64,000 bases of DNA from Ureibacillus aquaedulcis (GCF_030418165.1 NZ_JAUHTQ010000006.1:124001-188000); one strand, 5' to 3'; shown: positions 52,986 to 61,104, counted from the stretch's first letter. Notes: generated from the letters alone by a model not told the origin. Made by a program: numbers and translations.

Positions 52986-54326
52986 ATGGATAAGTGGTTG
53001 AAATTTCTCTCGGCAGATGTTATTTCGCAAATTCTAGAAACAGCCTTTCAATGGTTTGTCGTTGTCGATCGGGAAGCGAAGATTATTTATATAAACGATG
53101 AATATTGCCATTTCCTTGAAGTAAGCCGAGAAGAAGCCATTGGCCAGCATGTTGCAGATGTCATTGAAAACAGCGAAATGCATCTTGTAATGGAACACGG
53201 CACTGCCCAGATTGCCGCACCCCACTATATCAAAGGTACTTATATGCTTGCAAATCGCGTACCGATTGTAGTGGATGGTGAAATCATCGGTGCATTCGGG
53301 AGTGTGATTTTCCGCGACATGAATGATTGGAAAAAGCTTAGTTCGCATGTTCGCAAAACAATGGATCAAATCGAGACAAATATAAATCACTATCGTGAAT
53401 CTTTTTATAACTTGGCGGACATAAAAGGCATTTCCCAAACAATTCGTAAAATCAAGGAGACAATTGCAACCATTGCCCCCACCAAGTTGCCCGTTTTAAT
53501 CGAGGGGGAAATTGGAACCGGGAAAGAAATGTTTGCACAAAGCATCCACGGCTTATCGACGCGGGCAGAAAATTATTTTGTCAAAATAAATTGTTCCACC
53601 ATTCCCAAAGAGTTGCTTGAAGAAGAGCTCTTCGGGAAATGGGAGGCCCATCAGGAGGTTAAAAAAGGTCGTATACAGCGTGCAGAAGGCGGGACGCTTT
53701 TCATACAAGAAATTAACGAATTGCCTCTTACTTTACAGGCAAAGTTATTGAAAGCATTGCAAGAACAAAAAGTCCAGCCGCTAGGGACAGATGAAGATAT
53801 TTCTATCGATGTACGTTTTATTTTAAGCTCGAACGTTTCTCTTTCGGAAATGGTGAAAGCCAAACAGTTTCGTGAAGATTTATTTTACAAAATTCAAGCG
53901 ATTACACTACAGATTCCCCCTCTGCGCGATCGCTTAGAAGATCTACCGGAACTGATTCAGACATTTTTGGGTAAATATAGCGTGGAGGCTGGGCGACGCG
54001 GCGTTAAAATTGACCGCAAAGCTTGGTGGAGTCTGCAACAATATGATTGGCCGGGCAATGTTAGAGAACTGCAGAATGTGTTGCAAGCAATCATACATTT
54101 GGCTGAGGGCAATCACATTACCTTCGATGTCCTCCCTCTCCATATTCGCCGTCAAAAAACAACATTTGCAAAAAGTGACAGCACATTGGAAGAGATGCTC
54201 CTTCAAATAGAAGCACGGATTATACAGGAACACTTAGAGAATGAAAAAGACAAAATGAAGATCGCAAAAAAGCTTGGCATCAGTCGTTCAACTCTTTATG
54301 AAAAAATAAAAAAACACAACTTATGA
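52986..54326 (+). CDS. PAS-AAA+-Fis regulator with degenerate enhancer-binding motifs
   Basis: A 446-residue regulator: PAS domain (about residues 10-110), AAA+ domain (145-385), and C-terminal Fis-type helix-turn-helix (KIAKKLGISRSTLYEKIKK). Walker A is GEIGTGKE (174-181). Between ELFG (214-217) and GRIQRAEGGTLF the canonical GAFTGA loop is absent, replaced by KWEAHQEVKK. Walker B reads LFIQEI rather than LFLDEI. FREDLFYK and the WPGNVREL motif are intact. It probably controls the adjacent permease and hydroxybutyrate dehydrogenase genes, but likely not by remodelling sigma-54. Start ATG at 52986 with AGAGG upstream. Confidence 0.85.
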   Translation: MDKWLKFLSADVISQILETAFQWFVVVDREAKIIYINDEYCHFLEVSREEAIGQHVADVIENSEMHLVMEHGTAQIAAPHYIKGTYMLANRVPIVVDGEIIGAFGSVIFRDMNDWKKLSSHVRKTMDQIETNINHYRESFYNLADIKGISQTIRKIKETIATIAPTKLPVLIEGEIGTGKEMFAQSIHGLSTRAENYFVKINCSTIPKELLEEELFGKWEAHQEVKKGRIQRAEGGTLFIQEINELPLTLQAKLLKALQEQKVQPLGTDEDISIDVRFILSSNVSLSEMVKAKQFREDLFYKIQAITLQIPPLRDRLEDLPELIQTFLGKYSVEAGRRGVKIDRKAWWSLQQYDWPGNVRELQNVLQAIIHLAEGNHITFDVLPLHIRRQKTTFAKSDSTLEEMLLQIEARIIQEHLENEKDKMKIAKKLGISRSTLYEKIKKHNL

Positions 54327-54333
54327 CCTAATT

Positions 54334-54374
54334 TCCGACATTCCGGACACTTATCCAGAATATCGGATTTTTTT
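54334..54374 (+). terminator. Terminator after the PAS-AAA+ regulator
   Basis: TCCGACATTC pairs with GAATATCGGA (one mismatch) followed by seven T's. Confidence 0.85.
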
Positions 54375-54655
54375 ATTCCTCTGAGTTCTTTACTACTTAA
54401 TTATTTCACTTTAAAATTCCGAATTTCCGGAAAACCTCTCCCTTTTGAGTTGTCACATTTTAGACACACCCCATTGCATACAGTGGATTATTCTGCTTTA
54501 ATACACGTTATAGCGCTTCCATATCAATTTCTTGTCAGTTTCTGATTTTAGTAGGAAGCAGTCTATGAAACAGTTCTTCTCTTAGGCAGATGAAGCAGGA
54601 TGGGACCAGGATTGTTTTGCGAAGAATGCATGAAGTTAAAAATTAAAGGGGGTAC
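54375..54655 (+). promoter_or_regulatory. Control region of the permease/dehydrogenase operon
   Basis: No gene. I see TGTC-N8-GACA (54451-54466), a possible operator. The cre-like TTATAGCGCTTCCA (54508-54521) has two departures from the CcpA consensus. TTGCAT (54473-54478) lacks a matching GG element 12 bases upstream. No convincing -24/-12 sigma-54 promoter is present. Confidence 0.4.
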
Positions 54656-54661
54656 ATGGGG

Positions 54662-55999
54662 ATGGATGGAAATGTTGTATTGAGTATGATTGGTCTAATT
54701 GGTGGTCTTATTTTACTTATTTGGTTAACGCTTAAAGGGATCAACATTATTATTGTTGGACCGTTATCTGCCCTATTTGTGGCAGTACTATCAGGCATGC
54801 CGTTATTTCCGCAGCTTGCTGAGGAAGGAGCTGCCAACTTTGTCTCAAACTATATGACGGGCTTTACAGGGTTCATCATGTCATGGTATTTGATGTTCTT
54901 ACTCGGTGCAGTGTTCGGTAAAGTCATGGAAGATAGCGGCGCTGCCGATTCGGTAGCGAAATTCGTGGTCGATAAATTGGGGATGAAATATGCAACCTTA
55001 GCGATTGTAATTGCCTGTGCGATTTTAACTTACGGAGGGGTTTCACTATTCGTTGTGGCATTTGCCGTTTACCCAATGGCGATTTCATTATTCAAGCAAG
55101 CAGATTTGCCGCGCCGCTTCATTCCGGCAACTTTAGCCTTAGGTTCGGTGACTTTTACAATGACTTCCGCTGGTTCGCCGGAGATTCAAAACTGGATTCC
55201 AATGGATTATTTAGATACAACACCTTATGCGGGATGGGAAGTTAGTGCACTCGTAGCGGTTTTCATGGCGGTATTCGGATATTGGTGGTTAAAACGCCTG
55301 ATCAAAAAAGCAGTGGATAAAGGTGAGCGTTTTGTATCTCGTGATTCAGATCCATTGTTCGGTACAGAACGTGCACTGCCAAACCCGATCATGGCATTCA
55401 TACCACTTGCAGTAGTATTAGTTATCTCGTATATCTTCCATGATTCGCTTGCGCAATCTGCCTTAATTTTAGCATTGCTAGGTGGTATTATTGCAACATT
55501 TATCGTCAGCTGGAAATTCTTCAAAAATGCTTGGGGAGCCGTTTCTGAAGGGACAATCGGTGCAATTATCGCAATCGGAAATACAGCTGCCGTTGTAGGT
55601 TTTGGTGGTGTTGCAAAAGCTGTACCAGCGTTTAATGTAGCTGTTGAGGCAATGACAAGCATTCCGGGTTCACCATTAATCGGTGCAGCTGTTGCCGTTT
55701 CAGTGATTGCCGGGATGACTGGTTCAGCTTCAGGCGGTCAATTAATTGCCTTGCCATTAGTGGCACCTGGCTATGTGGAGGCAGGAGTTAACCAAGAAGC
55801 GCTTCACCGGGTAGTCGCGATTTCCTCCGGTGCACTCGACTCTTTGCCACACAATGGGTATGTTGTCACGACGATTCAGTCAGTCTGTGGCGAAAAACAT
55901 AAAGATGCTTATTGGGCAGTTGCAGCCACAACTGTTGTAACACCAGTAATCGGCGTTGTAATTGCAATTATTCTATTCTCTTTAGGGTTAGGGATTTAA
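54662..55999 (+). CDS. GntP-family permease (YxjC-like, probable 3-hydroxybutyrate/short-chain acid uptake)
   Basis: A 445-residue transporter with about twelve helices. GntP-family features include TYGGVSLFVVAFAVYPMAI and the late GMTGSASGGQLIALPL. The B. subtilis homolog yxjC precedes yxjF, a 3-hydroxybutyrate dehydrogenase gene, as here. Substrate is inferred from this pairing. I use the second ATG (54662), 9 bases after AAAGGGGG; the first at 54656 is only 3 bases from it. Confidence 0.85.
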   Translation: MDGNVVLSMIGLIGGLILLIWLTLKGINIIIVGPLSALFVAVLSGMPLFPQLAEEGAANFVSNYMTGFTGFIMSWYLMFLLGAVFGKVMEDSGAADSVAKFVVDKLGMKYATLAIVIACAILTYGGVSLFVVAFAVYPMAISLFKQADLPRRFIPATLALGSVTFTMTSAGSPEIQNWIPMDYLDTTPYAGWEVSALVAVFMAVFGYWWLKRLIKKAVDKGERFVSRDSDPLFGTERALPNPIMAFIPLAVVLVISYIFHDSLAQSALILALLGGIIATFIVSWKFFKNAWGAVSEGTIGAIIAIGNTAAVVGFGGVAKAVPAFNVAVEAMTSIPGSPLIGAAVAVSVIAGMTGSASGGQLIALPLVAPGYVEAGVNQEALHRVVAISSGALDSLPHNGYVVTTIQSVCGEKHKDAYWAVAATTVVTPVIGVVIAIILFSLGLGI

Positions 56000-56055
56000 A
56001 TCTTGAGGGAGACGACTATAAATTTTGCGACTCTTCATATAGGAGGTTATCGAAA

Positions 56056-56823
56056 ATGGTTCAAAATAAAGTGGTGCTCATTACCGGTTCGGCACAAGGT
56101 ATCGGCCTTGAGCTCGCTAAGGTCTTTTATGCCAATGGCGCAAAATTAATCTTAACCGATATTAATGAAGAAAAAGTAATAGAAGCCGCACTTGCACTTG
56201 GAGAAAATGCGATCGGATTAAAATGTGATGTCACACAGGAAGAAGAAATAAAAAGCGTAGTTGAAGCAGCAAATGAAAAGTTTGGACGTCTGGATATTCT
56301 CATCAACAATGCAGGAATGCAGCATGTTGCGATGCTGGAGGACTTTCCGACGGAACGCTTTGAACTGATTGTTAAAATAATGCTGACCGCGCCATTTATT
56401 GCGATCAAACATACTTTACCTATCATGCGTAAGCAAAAGTTCGGCCGCATAATAAATATGGCATCGATTAATGGCATTATCGGTTTCGCTGGCAAAGCTG
56501 CATACAATTCTGCCAAACATGGCGTGATTGGTCTAACCAAGGTGGCAGCACTCGAAACGGCAACAGACGGGATTACAGTCAACGCAATCTGTCCAGGGTA
56601 TGTCGACACACCGCTCGTACGCAACCAGCTACAAGATTTAGCATTGACGCGCAACGTACCATTGGAAAAAGTACTTGAGGAAGTCATTTACCCGCTCGTG
56701 CCGCAAAAAAGGCTTCTTGATGTTTCAGAGATTGCCGACCTTGCCCTCTTTATCGCAAGCGACGCATCAAAGGGCATGACCGGCCAAGCAGTTGTATTGG
56801 ACGGCGGATATACGATTCAGTAA
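56056..56823 (+). CDS. 3-hydroxybutyrate dehydrogenase (SDR)
   Basis: NAD-dependent short-chain dehydrogenase, 255 residues, converting 3-hydroxybutyrate to acetoacetate. TGSAQGIG (cofactor), NNAG, the Ser in NMASINGI, the active-site Y-x3-K in AAYNSAKHG, and the closing GQAVVLDGGYTIQ. AGGAGG lies 9 bases before the ATG. Closest family by motif and context: bacterial BDH/YxjF. It forms an operon with the GntP permease; no CoA-transferase genes (scoAB) follow. Confidence 0.9.
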   Translation: MVQNKVVLITGSAQGIGLELAKVFYANGAKLILTDINEEKVIEAALALGENAIGLKCDVTQEEEIKSVVEAANEKFGRLDILINNAGMQHVAMLEDFPTERFELIVKIMLTAPFIAIKHTLPIMRKQKFGRIINMASINGIIGFAGKAAYNSAKHGVIGLTKVAALETATDGITVNAICPGYVDTPLVRNQLQDLALTRNVPLEKVLEEVIYPLVPQKRLLDVSEIADLALFIASDASKGMTGQAVVLDGGYTIQ

Positions 56824-56844
56824 AATATAACAAAATTTCGAATG

Positions 56845-56882
56845 GTGCCTCCATCTATAGCTTATGGAGGCACTTTTCTTTT
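56845..56882 (+). terminator. Terminator of the permease/dehydrogenase operon
   Basis: GTGCCTCCA (56845-56853) pairs with TGGAGGCAC (56865-56873), followed by TTTTCTTTT. Confidence 0.88.
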
Positions 56883-57263
56883 GCCTGGCAACAATCCGAA
56901 AAACCTTCATATTATTTTCATGATAGTGGTTTCATTGAACTGCCGATTCATCGCCTTTTGGAAAAATTAATATCTGCCATGAACACATTATAAAAAATGA
57001 AAATATAATATACTAAACGCACCTTTCCATTCTATAACAGTAAGCAGATTTTCTATTACCTTGGTTAAATAACAGATATTCCATTCCTCTCCTCATGCCA
57101 AAACCTTCATAAGATTCGCAGGTATTTTCCACAAAATGCACCATTTTTGTTATCTTCAATCGTCAAACAATAAAAATTCAAACGATAATGATACAATTAA
57201 CATATTGGCGAATAGTGTCGCATCTTTGTTAAATACTAACCGAAGAAGAATCGAGGTGTTTTT
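56883..57263. other. AT-rich gene-free spacer before yqkD
   Basis: About 380 bases with stops in every frame. It begins with TTGCCTGGCAAC, related to the GTGCCTGGCAC element seen elsewhere. Near 57170-57210 AT-rich hexamers (GATAAT, TACAAT) could provide a promoter for the hydrolase. I see no RNA element. Confidence 0.4.
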
Positions 57264-58310
57264 ATGAAACGAAATAAATTTATATGGGTATCAAGTATTG
57301 TTACAACCATTCTGTCTACCGGTGCTACGATTTTTGGATATGCTGTGACGAATCAACTTATGTATATCAAAAAGAAGGATGTTGATTTTGTCTATGATCG
57401 TGAATTAAAAGCACAACGTTTTGATCAGAACTGGTTCAATCAATGTCCAAAGGAAGAACTAAGTATTGATTCCCCCAATGGCTATCCGATAAAAGGGATT
57501 TTCCTAAAACCTCTAAAAACCCAAAATACAATTATCATTTGCCACGGTGTTACAGAAAATAAAATCAGCATGGTCAAATATGCCCGCATGTTTGAAAGAC
57601 TCGGTTTCAATACCTTTGTTTTTGACCACAGGCGGCATGGTGACTCGGGTGGAAAAACAACGAGCTACGGCTATTATGAAAAATTCGATGTGGCCGCCGT
57701 TGTACAAACTGTAAAATCCATCGTTGGCGATAACGCACTGATCGGGATTCAAGGCGAATCAATGGGTGCGGCAAGCATGATTTTGTATGCCGGTTTAATA
57801 GAAGATGGGGCAGACTTCTATATCGCAGATTGCGGCTTTTCGAACTTTTCGGAGCTGATTTCTCAAATAATGAAGAAAACTAGGTACCTTCGTACAAAAA
57901 TCCCGATCCATCTAGCCAATATTTTTCTTCGCATTCGCGATGGCTATACATTTAAAAGCGTCACTCCTAAAGAAGCGGTAAAAAATATCGCCTCCCCTGT
58001 TCTATTTATTCATAGCATGGGCGATGACTTCATTCTTCCATACATGACAGAGGAATTGTATGAAGAAAAAGAAGGGCCAAAAATGATCAAGTTATTTGAA
58101 AAAGGCGGGCACGCCGAATCATTCAACGAAAACCCGGAAGAATACGAAAAAACCGTCTCGGAGTTTATCGAGAAATATGTATATAAAAAGACAAGCGAAA
58201 CGGTTGTTACACCGCTGCATGGAAATATATCCGCAACAAATGAAATTCCACTCGATGTGCAGGAAACAGCTCCAAAAACATTGCCGCTTGATGAAAAGGA
58301 AATCTCCTGA
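57264..58310 (+). CDS. yqkD: Alpha/beta hydrolase (YqkD-like)
   Basis: A 348-residue serine hydrolase with an N-terminal signal anchor (about residues 8-30). Oxyanion HG motif (IICHGVTENK), nucleophile elbow GESMG, acidic residue in MGDDFILP and His in KGGHAESF. A Ser/Thr/Pro-rich C-terminal tail of about 45 residues extends beyond the usual end (B. subtilis YqkD, 305). Substrate unknown. Part of the original yqkD-E-F set, now separated. Confidence 0.86.
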   Translation: MKRNKFIWVSSIVTTILSTGATIFGYAVTNQLMYIKKKDVDFVYDRELKAQRFDQNWFNQCPKEELSIDSPNGYPIKGIFLKPLKTQNTIIICHGVTENKISMVKYARMFERLGFNTFVFDHRRHGDSGGKTTSYGYYEKFDVAAVVQTVKSIVGDNALIGIQGESMGAASMILYAGLIEDGADFYIADCGFSNFSELISQIMKKTRYLRTKIPIHLANIFLRIRDGYTFKSVTPKEAVKNIASPVLFIHSMGDDFILPYMTEELYEEKEGPKMIKLFEKGGHAESFNENPEEYEKTVSEFIEKYVYKKTSETVVTPLHGNISATNEIPLDVQETAPKTLPLDEKEIS

Positions 58311-58316
58311 TAAATT

Positions 58317-58350
58317 GCCGTCTCAAAATACCAATTGAGTCGGCTTTTTT
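58317..58350 (+). terminator. Terminator of yqkD
   Basis: GCCGTCTCA pairs with TGAGTCGGC (one T-T mismatch), followed by TTTTTT. Ends two bases before the stop of the convergent DUF3139-like gene. Confidence 0.85.
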
Positions 58351-58351
58351 A

Positions 58352-58798
58352 TTACTGGAATAATTTATAGAACCCCGAGAATTTTAAAGTAATTCTTTCT
58401 GTTCTGTTCTCTAATGACTTCACACAACCCTCTTCACTATGGATAGCCTTTGTTACAGTTGGTGTATGGACTCCCATTTTTTCACAAAGCTGTACGACAT
58501 CTTTCCCCTTCCTAGTTATCCCGTAGGAATAAATTACACCCTTTTCATCGTTAAAAATAACATCATAAAATCCACTATAGATTTTCTTATTAACACGGTA
58601 ATTTACCTCGACATAATGCGCATCCTTCAAATCTTCCTTTGTATATCCCTGATTTTCTAAGTATTCAGGAATATGCTTATCTGCCAGATATCTAGTATAT
58701 GGATTCCCATTCTCCAGTATATAAAGAAAACTAGCGGGTACTCCAAACAGAATTAAAAGAAAAACAATCAATACACTCACCAAAACTTTTCTCTTCAT
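58352..58798 (-). CDS. DUF3139-like membrane-anchored protein
   Basis: A 148-residue protein with one N-terminal helix (about residues 5-27) and a predicted extracytoplasmic domain. The block ENGNPYTRYLADKHIPEYLENQ, split about residues 29-50, is typical of DUF3139 proteins (NGNP-x-TKY...). No function is known. Two cysteines (near 104 and 125) could form a disulfide. Convergent with yqkD. Confidence 0.65.
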   Translation of the reverse strand: MKRKVLVSVLIVFLLILFGVPASFLYILENGNPYTRYLADKHIPEYLENQGYTKEDLKDAHYVEVNYRVNKKIYSGFYDVIFNDEKGVIYSYGITRKGKDVVQLCEKMGVHTPTVTKAIHSEEGCVKSLENRTERITLKFSGFYKLFQ

Positions 58799-58882
58799 CT
58801 CTCTCTCCTTGTCAGCATAATGTTTAAAAATTTAATAATTTTACCTTTAGTGTAATTTTACACTTTAAGTATTATAAGTCAA

Positions 58883-58919
58883 TAAAAAAAACACAATTCA
58901 GATTCCTACTGAATTGTGT
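58883..58919 (-). terminator. Second minus-strand terminator behind yneF
   Basis: ACACAATTCAG (58891-58901) pairs exactly with CTGAATTGTGT (58909-58919). The minus strand continues TTTTTTTATT. Confidence 0.85.
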
Positions 58920-58930
58920 CATTAGCCACA

Positions 58931-58970
58931 AAAAAAGCAAAACAACAGTTTTACTTGAGTAAACTGTTGT
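58931..58970 (-). terminator. First minus-strand terminator behind yneF
   Basis: ACAACAGTTT (58942-58951) pairs exactly with AAACTGTTGT (58961-58970). The minus strand continues TTGCTTTTTTT. Confidence 0.85.
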
Positions 58971-58980
58971 CGGATTACAA

Positions 58981-59202
58981 TTATTTATCTTGTAATTTAT
59001 TCATTTGTGCCATCATTTGACGCACTTGTTTTTCAGATGGTTTTCGTCCCATTTGAGCCATCATTACACGGATCATTTGTTCATTGATCGGTGGGTTTTC
59101 TTTTAAGTATTTCATCATATATTGACGAGCAAAGTAGAAGCCTAGTGCTACTCCCCCTGCTAATGCTACGATGATAAGTACAATTGCAAGCCATAAATCC
59201 AT
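58981..59202 (-). CDS. yneF: UPF0154 membrane protein YneF
   Basis: A 73-residue protein: one membrane helix (about residues 4-26) and a conserved cytosolic tail with [18 protein letters not shown] and [17 protein letters not shown]. This is the UPF0154/YneF family (B. subtilis 72 residues). Function unknown. It follows sirA as in B. subtilis yneE-yneF. Confidence 0.94.
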   Translation of the reverse strand: MDLWLAIVLIIVALAGGVALGFYFARQYMMKYLKENPPINEQMIRVMMAQMGRKPSEKQVRQMMAQMNKLQDK

Positions 59203-59411
59203 TTGTGCCTACCTCCTCCACGTTCCTTGATACCACGAATCCACTTTTATAAGTTTTATGTATTACTCATTAAAAGAAGTAACCTCTTTAAAACTTAGAC
59301 AAAGTTAAACTCTCCATGAAGGATTATACACTAATAACGGCATTGTTACTAGTTATTCAATAGTTTTTTCTAGGAATGCAGGCGATTTCCCGTAAGCAGG
59401 TTTACTTTTCT

Positions 59412-59840
59412 CTAATAGGAAGCATGCTTGATTGGCTTCAACCAGCCACATTCGGAATCCTCTGCATTAAATGCAATAAAGGAATCATTCATTTGTGATA
59501 GACTATGGAACAAATCTAGATCCAGCATGCGGGAACCCTCGCAAATTGCTTCTAAATGATACGTACACACTTTTATTTTCAAACCACCTTTAAATTGGTG
59601 TTCAAATTTCATATAGTCATTCACCCATTGGATAGTTGGAAAACTTTTCTTCAAATGCTCATAGAGTACACCTTGTACCATTCTTCCTTCAATTGGTTCA
59701 CATAGATAGCTTAGCTGCTTGCTAACAGAGGACTCGAGAGCTGGCTCTTTTGTCGCAACCATTTCAAGAAGCTGTCTTTCTCTGCCAAATACAAAAGACT
59801 GATACTGTTTTTTTATATGAAATATTGAATAGATTCTCAT
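59412..59840 (-). CDS. sirA: Sporulation inhibitor of replication SirA
   Basis: Binds DnaA domain I and blocks replication initiation at the onset of sporulation in B. subtilis (148 residues; 142 here). Shared features are an aromatic-rich start (YSIFHIKKQYQSFVFGRE), the FGRE motif, FIAFNAEDSECGWLKPIK near the end compared with GWLNPVKE in B. subtilis, and the yneF neighbour. Its promoter has the long-spacer form used by Spo0A-activated genes. Divergent low-identity family, hence moderate certainty. Confidence 0.85.
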   Translation of the reverse strand: MRIYSIFHIKKQYQSFVFGRERQLLEMVATKEPALESSVSKQLSYLCEPIEGRMVQGVLYEHLKKSFPTIQWVNDYMKFEHQFKGGLKIKVCTYHLEAICEGSRMLDLDLFHSLSQMNDSFIAFNAEDSECGWLKPIKHASY

Positions 59841-59865
59841 CTTTCGTCCTCCTTTCTATAACCAT

Positions 59866-59898
59866 ATTATAAAAGAAAGATTTCGAATATTTTGTCAA
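59866..59898 (-). promoter_or_regulatory. Spo0A-type SigA promoter of sirA
   Basis: Minus strand TTGACA (59893-59898), 21-base spacer, TATAAT (59866-59871). Perfect hexamers at a 21-base spacing are characteristic of Spo0A-activated promoters such as spoIIE and spoIIG. TTTTGACAA (0A-box-like) overlaps the -35 and recurs at 59925-59933. Confidence 0.7.
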
Positions 59899-60001
59899 AA
59901 GGTGTCCGAACTACGTTACTATTTTTGTCAAAATACAGTGAATCAACTAATTCATTCATTTTTCCTAGACTCCCTCAGCCTCGGGACCTACTAAAAAATG
60001 C

Positions 60002-60031
60002 AATTCGAGGCCGTTTTAAGAAATTCGCGGC
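60002..60031 (+). promoter_or_regulatory. Direct repeat upstream of the lia operon (candidate LiaR site)
   Basis: AATTCGAGGC (60002-60011) and AATTCGCGGC (60022-60031) are repeated exactly 20 bases apart, two helical turns, about 40-70 bases before the liaI-like start. LiaR is a NarL-type regulator and these operons are LiaR-controlled in Bacilli. Confidence 0.55.
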
Positions 60032-60070
60032 AAGTGTAACATAAAGGTAACACGAAAGGAGCTAATAAAA

Positions 60071-60427
60071 ATGAAAAAATTCTTGATCTTTGCTGCCGGC
60101 ATTGTCGCAGCAATCATTGCCCTAAGTATGTTGGGACCGTTAGTAGGATTTGCCTTCTCTGCATTGCTTGTCTATTTGGGATTGCACTATTACGTGAAAT
60201 CAAACTCGGGGTTTGGAAAGGTATTTTGGGTATTGCTTGGATTGATCGGAATCTTTACAGCGATTTCCAACATTCCAGCACTGGTTGGTCTTGCCGCAAT
60301 CGCTCTGATCTATGTTCTATATAAAAAATGGAACAATGAAGAAGTTTCCTTCGGCAAATCAAATCTGATGAAAGAAGACGACCCATTTACAAACTTTGAA
60401 AATGAATGGGCAAAGCTAACAAAATAA
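60071..60427 (+). CDS. liaI: LiaI-like small membrane protein
   Basis: A 118-residue protein with three to four short helices (about residues 5-20, 22-42, 52-70, 75-90) and an acidic cytosolic tail. It opens the PspA operon. It resembles the LiaR-induced membrane protein of Listeria and other Bacilli more than B. subtilis LiaI in sequence. By position it should anchor the PspA/LiaH protein at the membrane. AAAGGAG lies 9 bases before the ATG. Confidence 0.65.
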   Translation: MKKFLIFAAGIVAAIIALSMLGPLVGFAFSALLVYLGLHYYVKSNSGFGKVFWVLLGLIGIFTAISNIPALVGLAAIALIYVLYKKWNNEEVSFGKSNLMKEDDPFTNFENEWAKLTK

Positions 60428-60447
60428 AATTCGAGGAGAGATTTTAA

Positions 60448-61104
60448 ATGGTAGGTTTATTAAAAAGATTTCGATACACTTTAGAGGCTGATCTACACCA
60501 ATTGTTCGATAAAAAGGAAAGCAAAAATCCGATTGCGATGTTAAATCAATACATTCGTGAAGCAGAAAAACAAACAGAGCAAACAGGTAAATTACTAAAC
60601 CGTCAAGCACAGTTAAAAGAACAACTTCAAAATGAGTTAAAAGAAACAACAACAATGCTGGAAAAAAGAACGAAACAACTAGAGCTGGCACAGCAGTCAA
60701 ACGAAACAGACTTAGTTGCATTTGCTACCCAGGAAGTTGAAACATACAAGACACGCCAGTCTACTCTCTTAAGTTCACTTGAACAATCAAATAAAGAATT
60801 CGTGGAGCTTGAACAAAAATTCGAGAGCATGAAACATAAAATCAAAGATATGAAAGTTCGTCAGCTGCAGTTGATGGGCAAAGAAAATGTAACACGCGCC
60901 CATTACAAGATGGATGGGGTGTTGAAGTCGAAGGATGAATCAGAATTTGATGATCTTTCATCTTACATCGAAACTTTGGCAGAAAAAATCGAGCAGGACT
61001 ATGACAGAACACAACTGGAAGCCCGTCTTGCTAATCTGGAAAAGACAAACCAAGTACCTCTTGGTATCGAACTGAAAAAAGAGGAAAAGGAAGAAGCGAA
61101 ATAA
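60448..61104 (+). CDS. liaH: Phage-shock protein PspA/LiaH
   Basis: A 218-residue coiled-coil protein of the PspA/IM30 family that forms large oligomers on damaged membranes. Opens with LLKRFRYTLEADLHQLFDKK (20 residues) and NPIAMLNQYIREAE. Long helices run from residue 30 to 145, and a C-terminal segment is at about 165-205. It starts 20 bases after the liaI-like gene. Confidence 0.93.
   Translation: MVGLLKRFRYTLEADLHQLFDKKESKNPIAMLNQYIREAEKQTEQTGKLLNRQAQLKEQLQNELKETTTMLEKRTKQLELAQQSNETDLVAFATQEVETYKTRQSTLLSSLEQSNKEFVELEQKFESMKHKIKDMKVRQLQLMGKENVTRAHYKMDGVLKSKDESEFDDLSSYIETLAEKIEQDYDRTQLEARLANLEKTNQVPLGIELKKEEKEEAK

Noticed and set aside
54508-54521. CcpA cre site
   Set aside because: Two positions deviate from the consensus, so it is noted only as a weak candidate in the control-region entry.
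54460-54640. Sigma-54 promoter for the GntP permease
   Set aside because: TTGCAT at 54473 lacks a GG element at the required distance, and other GG...GC pairs are spaced 8 bases, not 10.
56127-56687. 186-residue frame antisense to the hydroxybutyrate dehydrogenase
   Set aside because: Complementary to a well-supported SDR gene; low-complexity Ser-rich product, no ribosome site.
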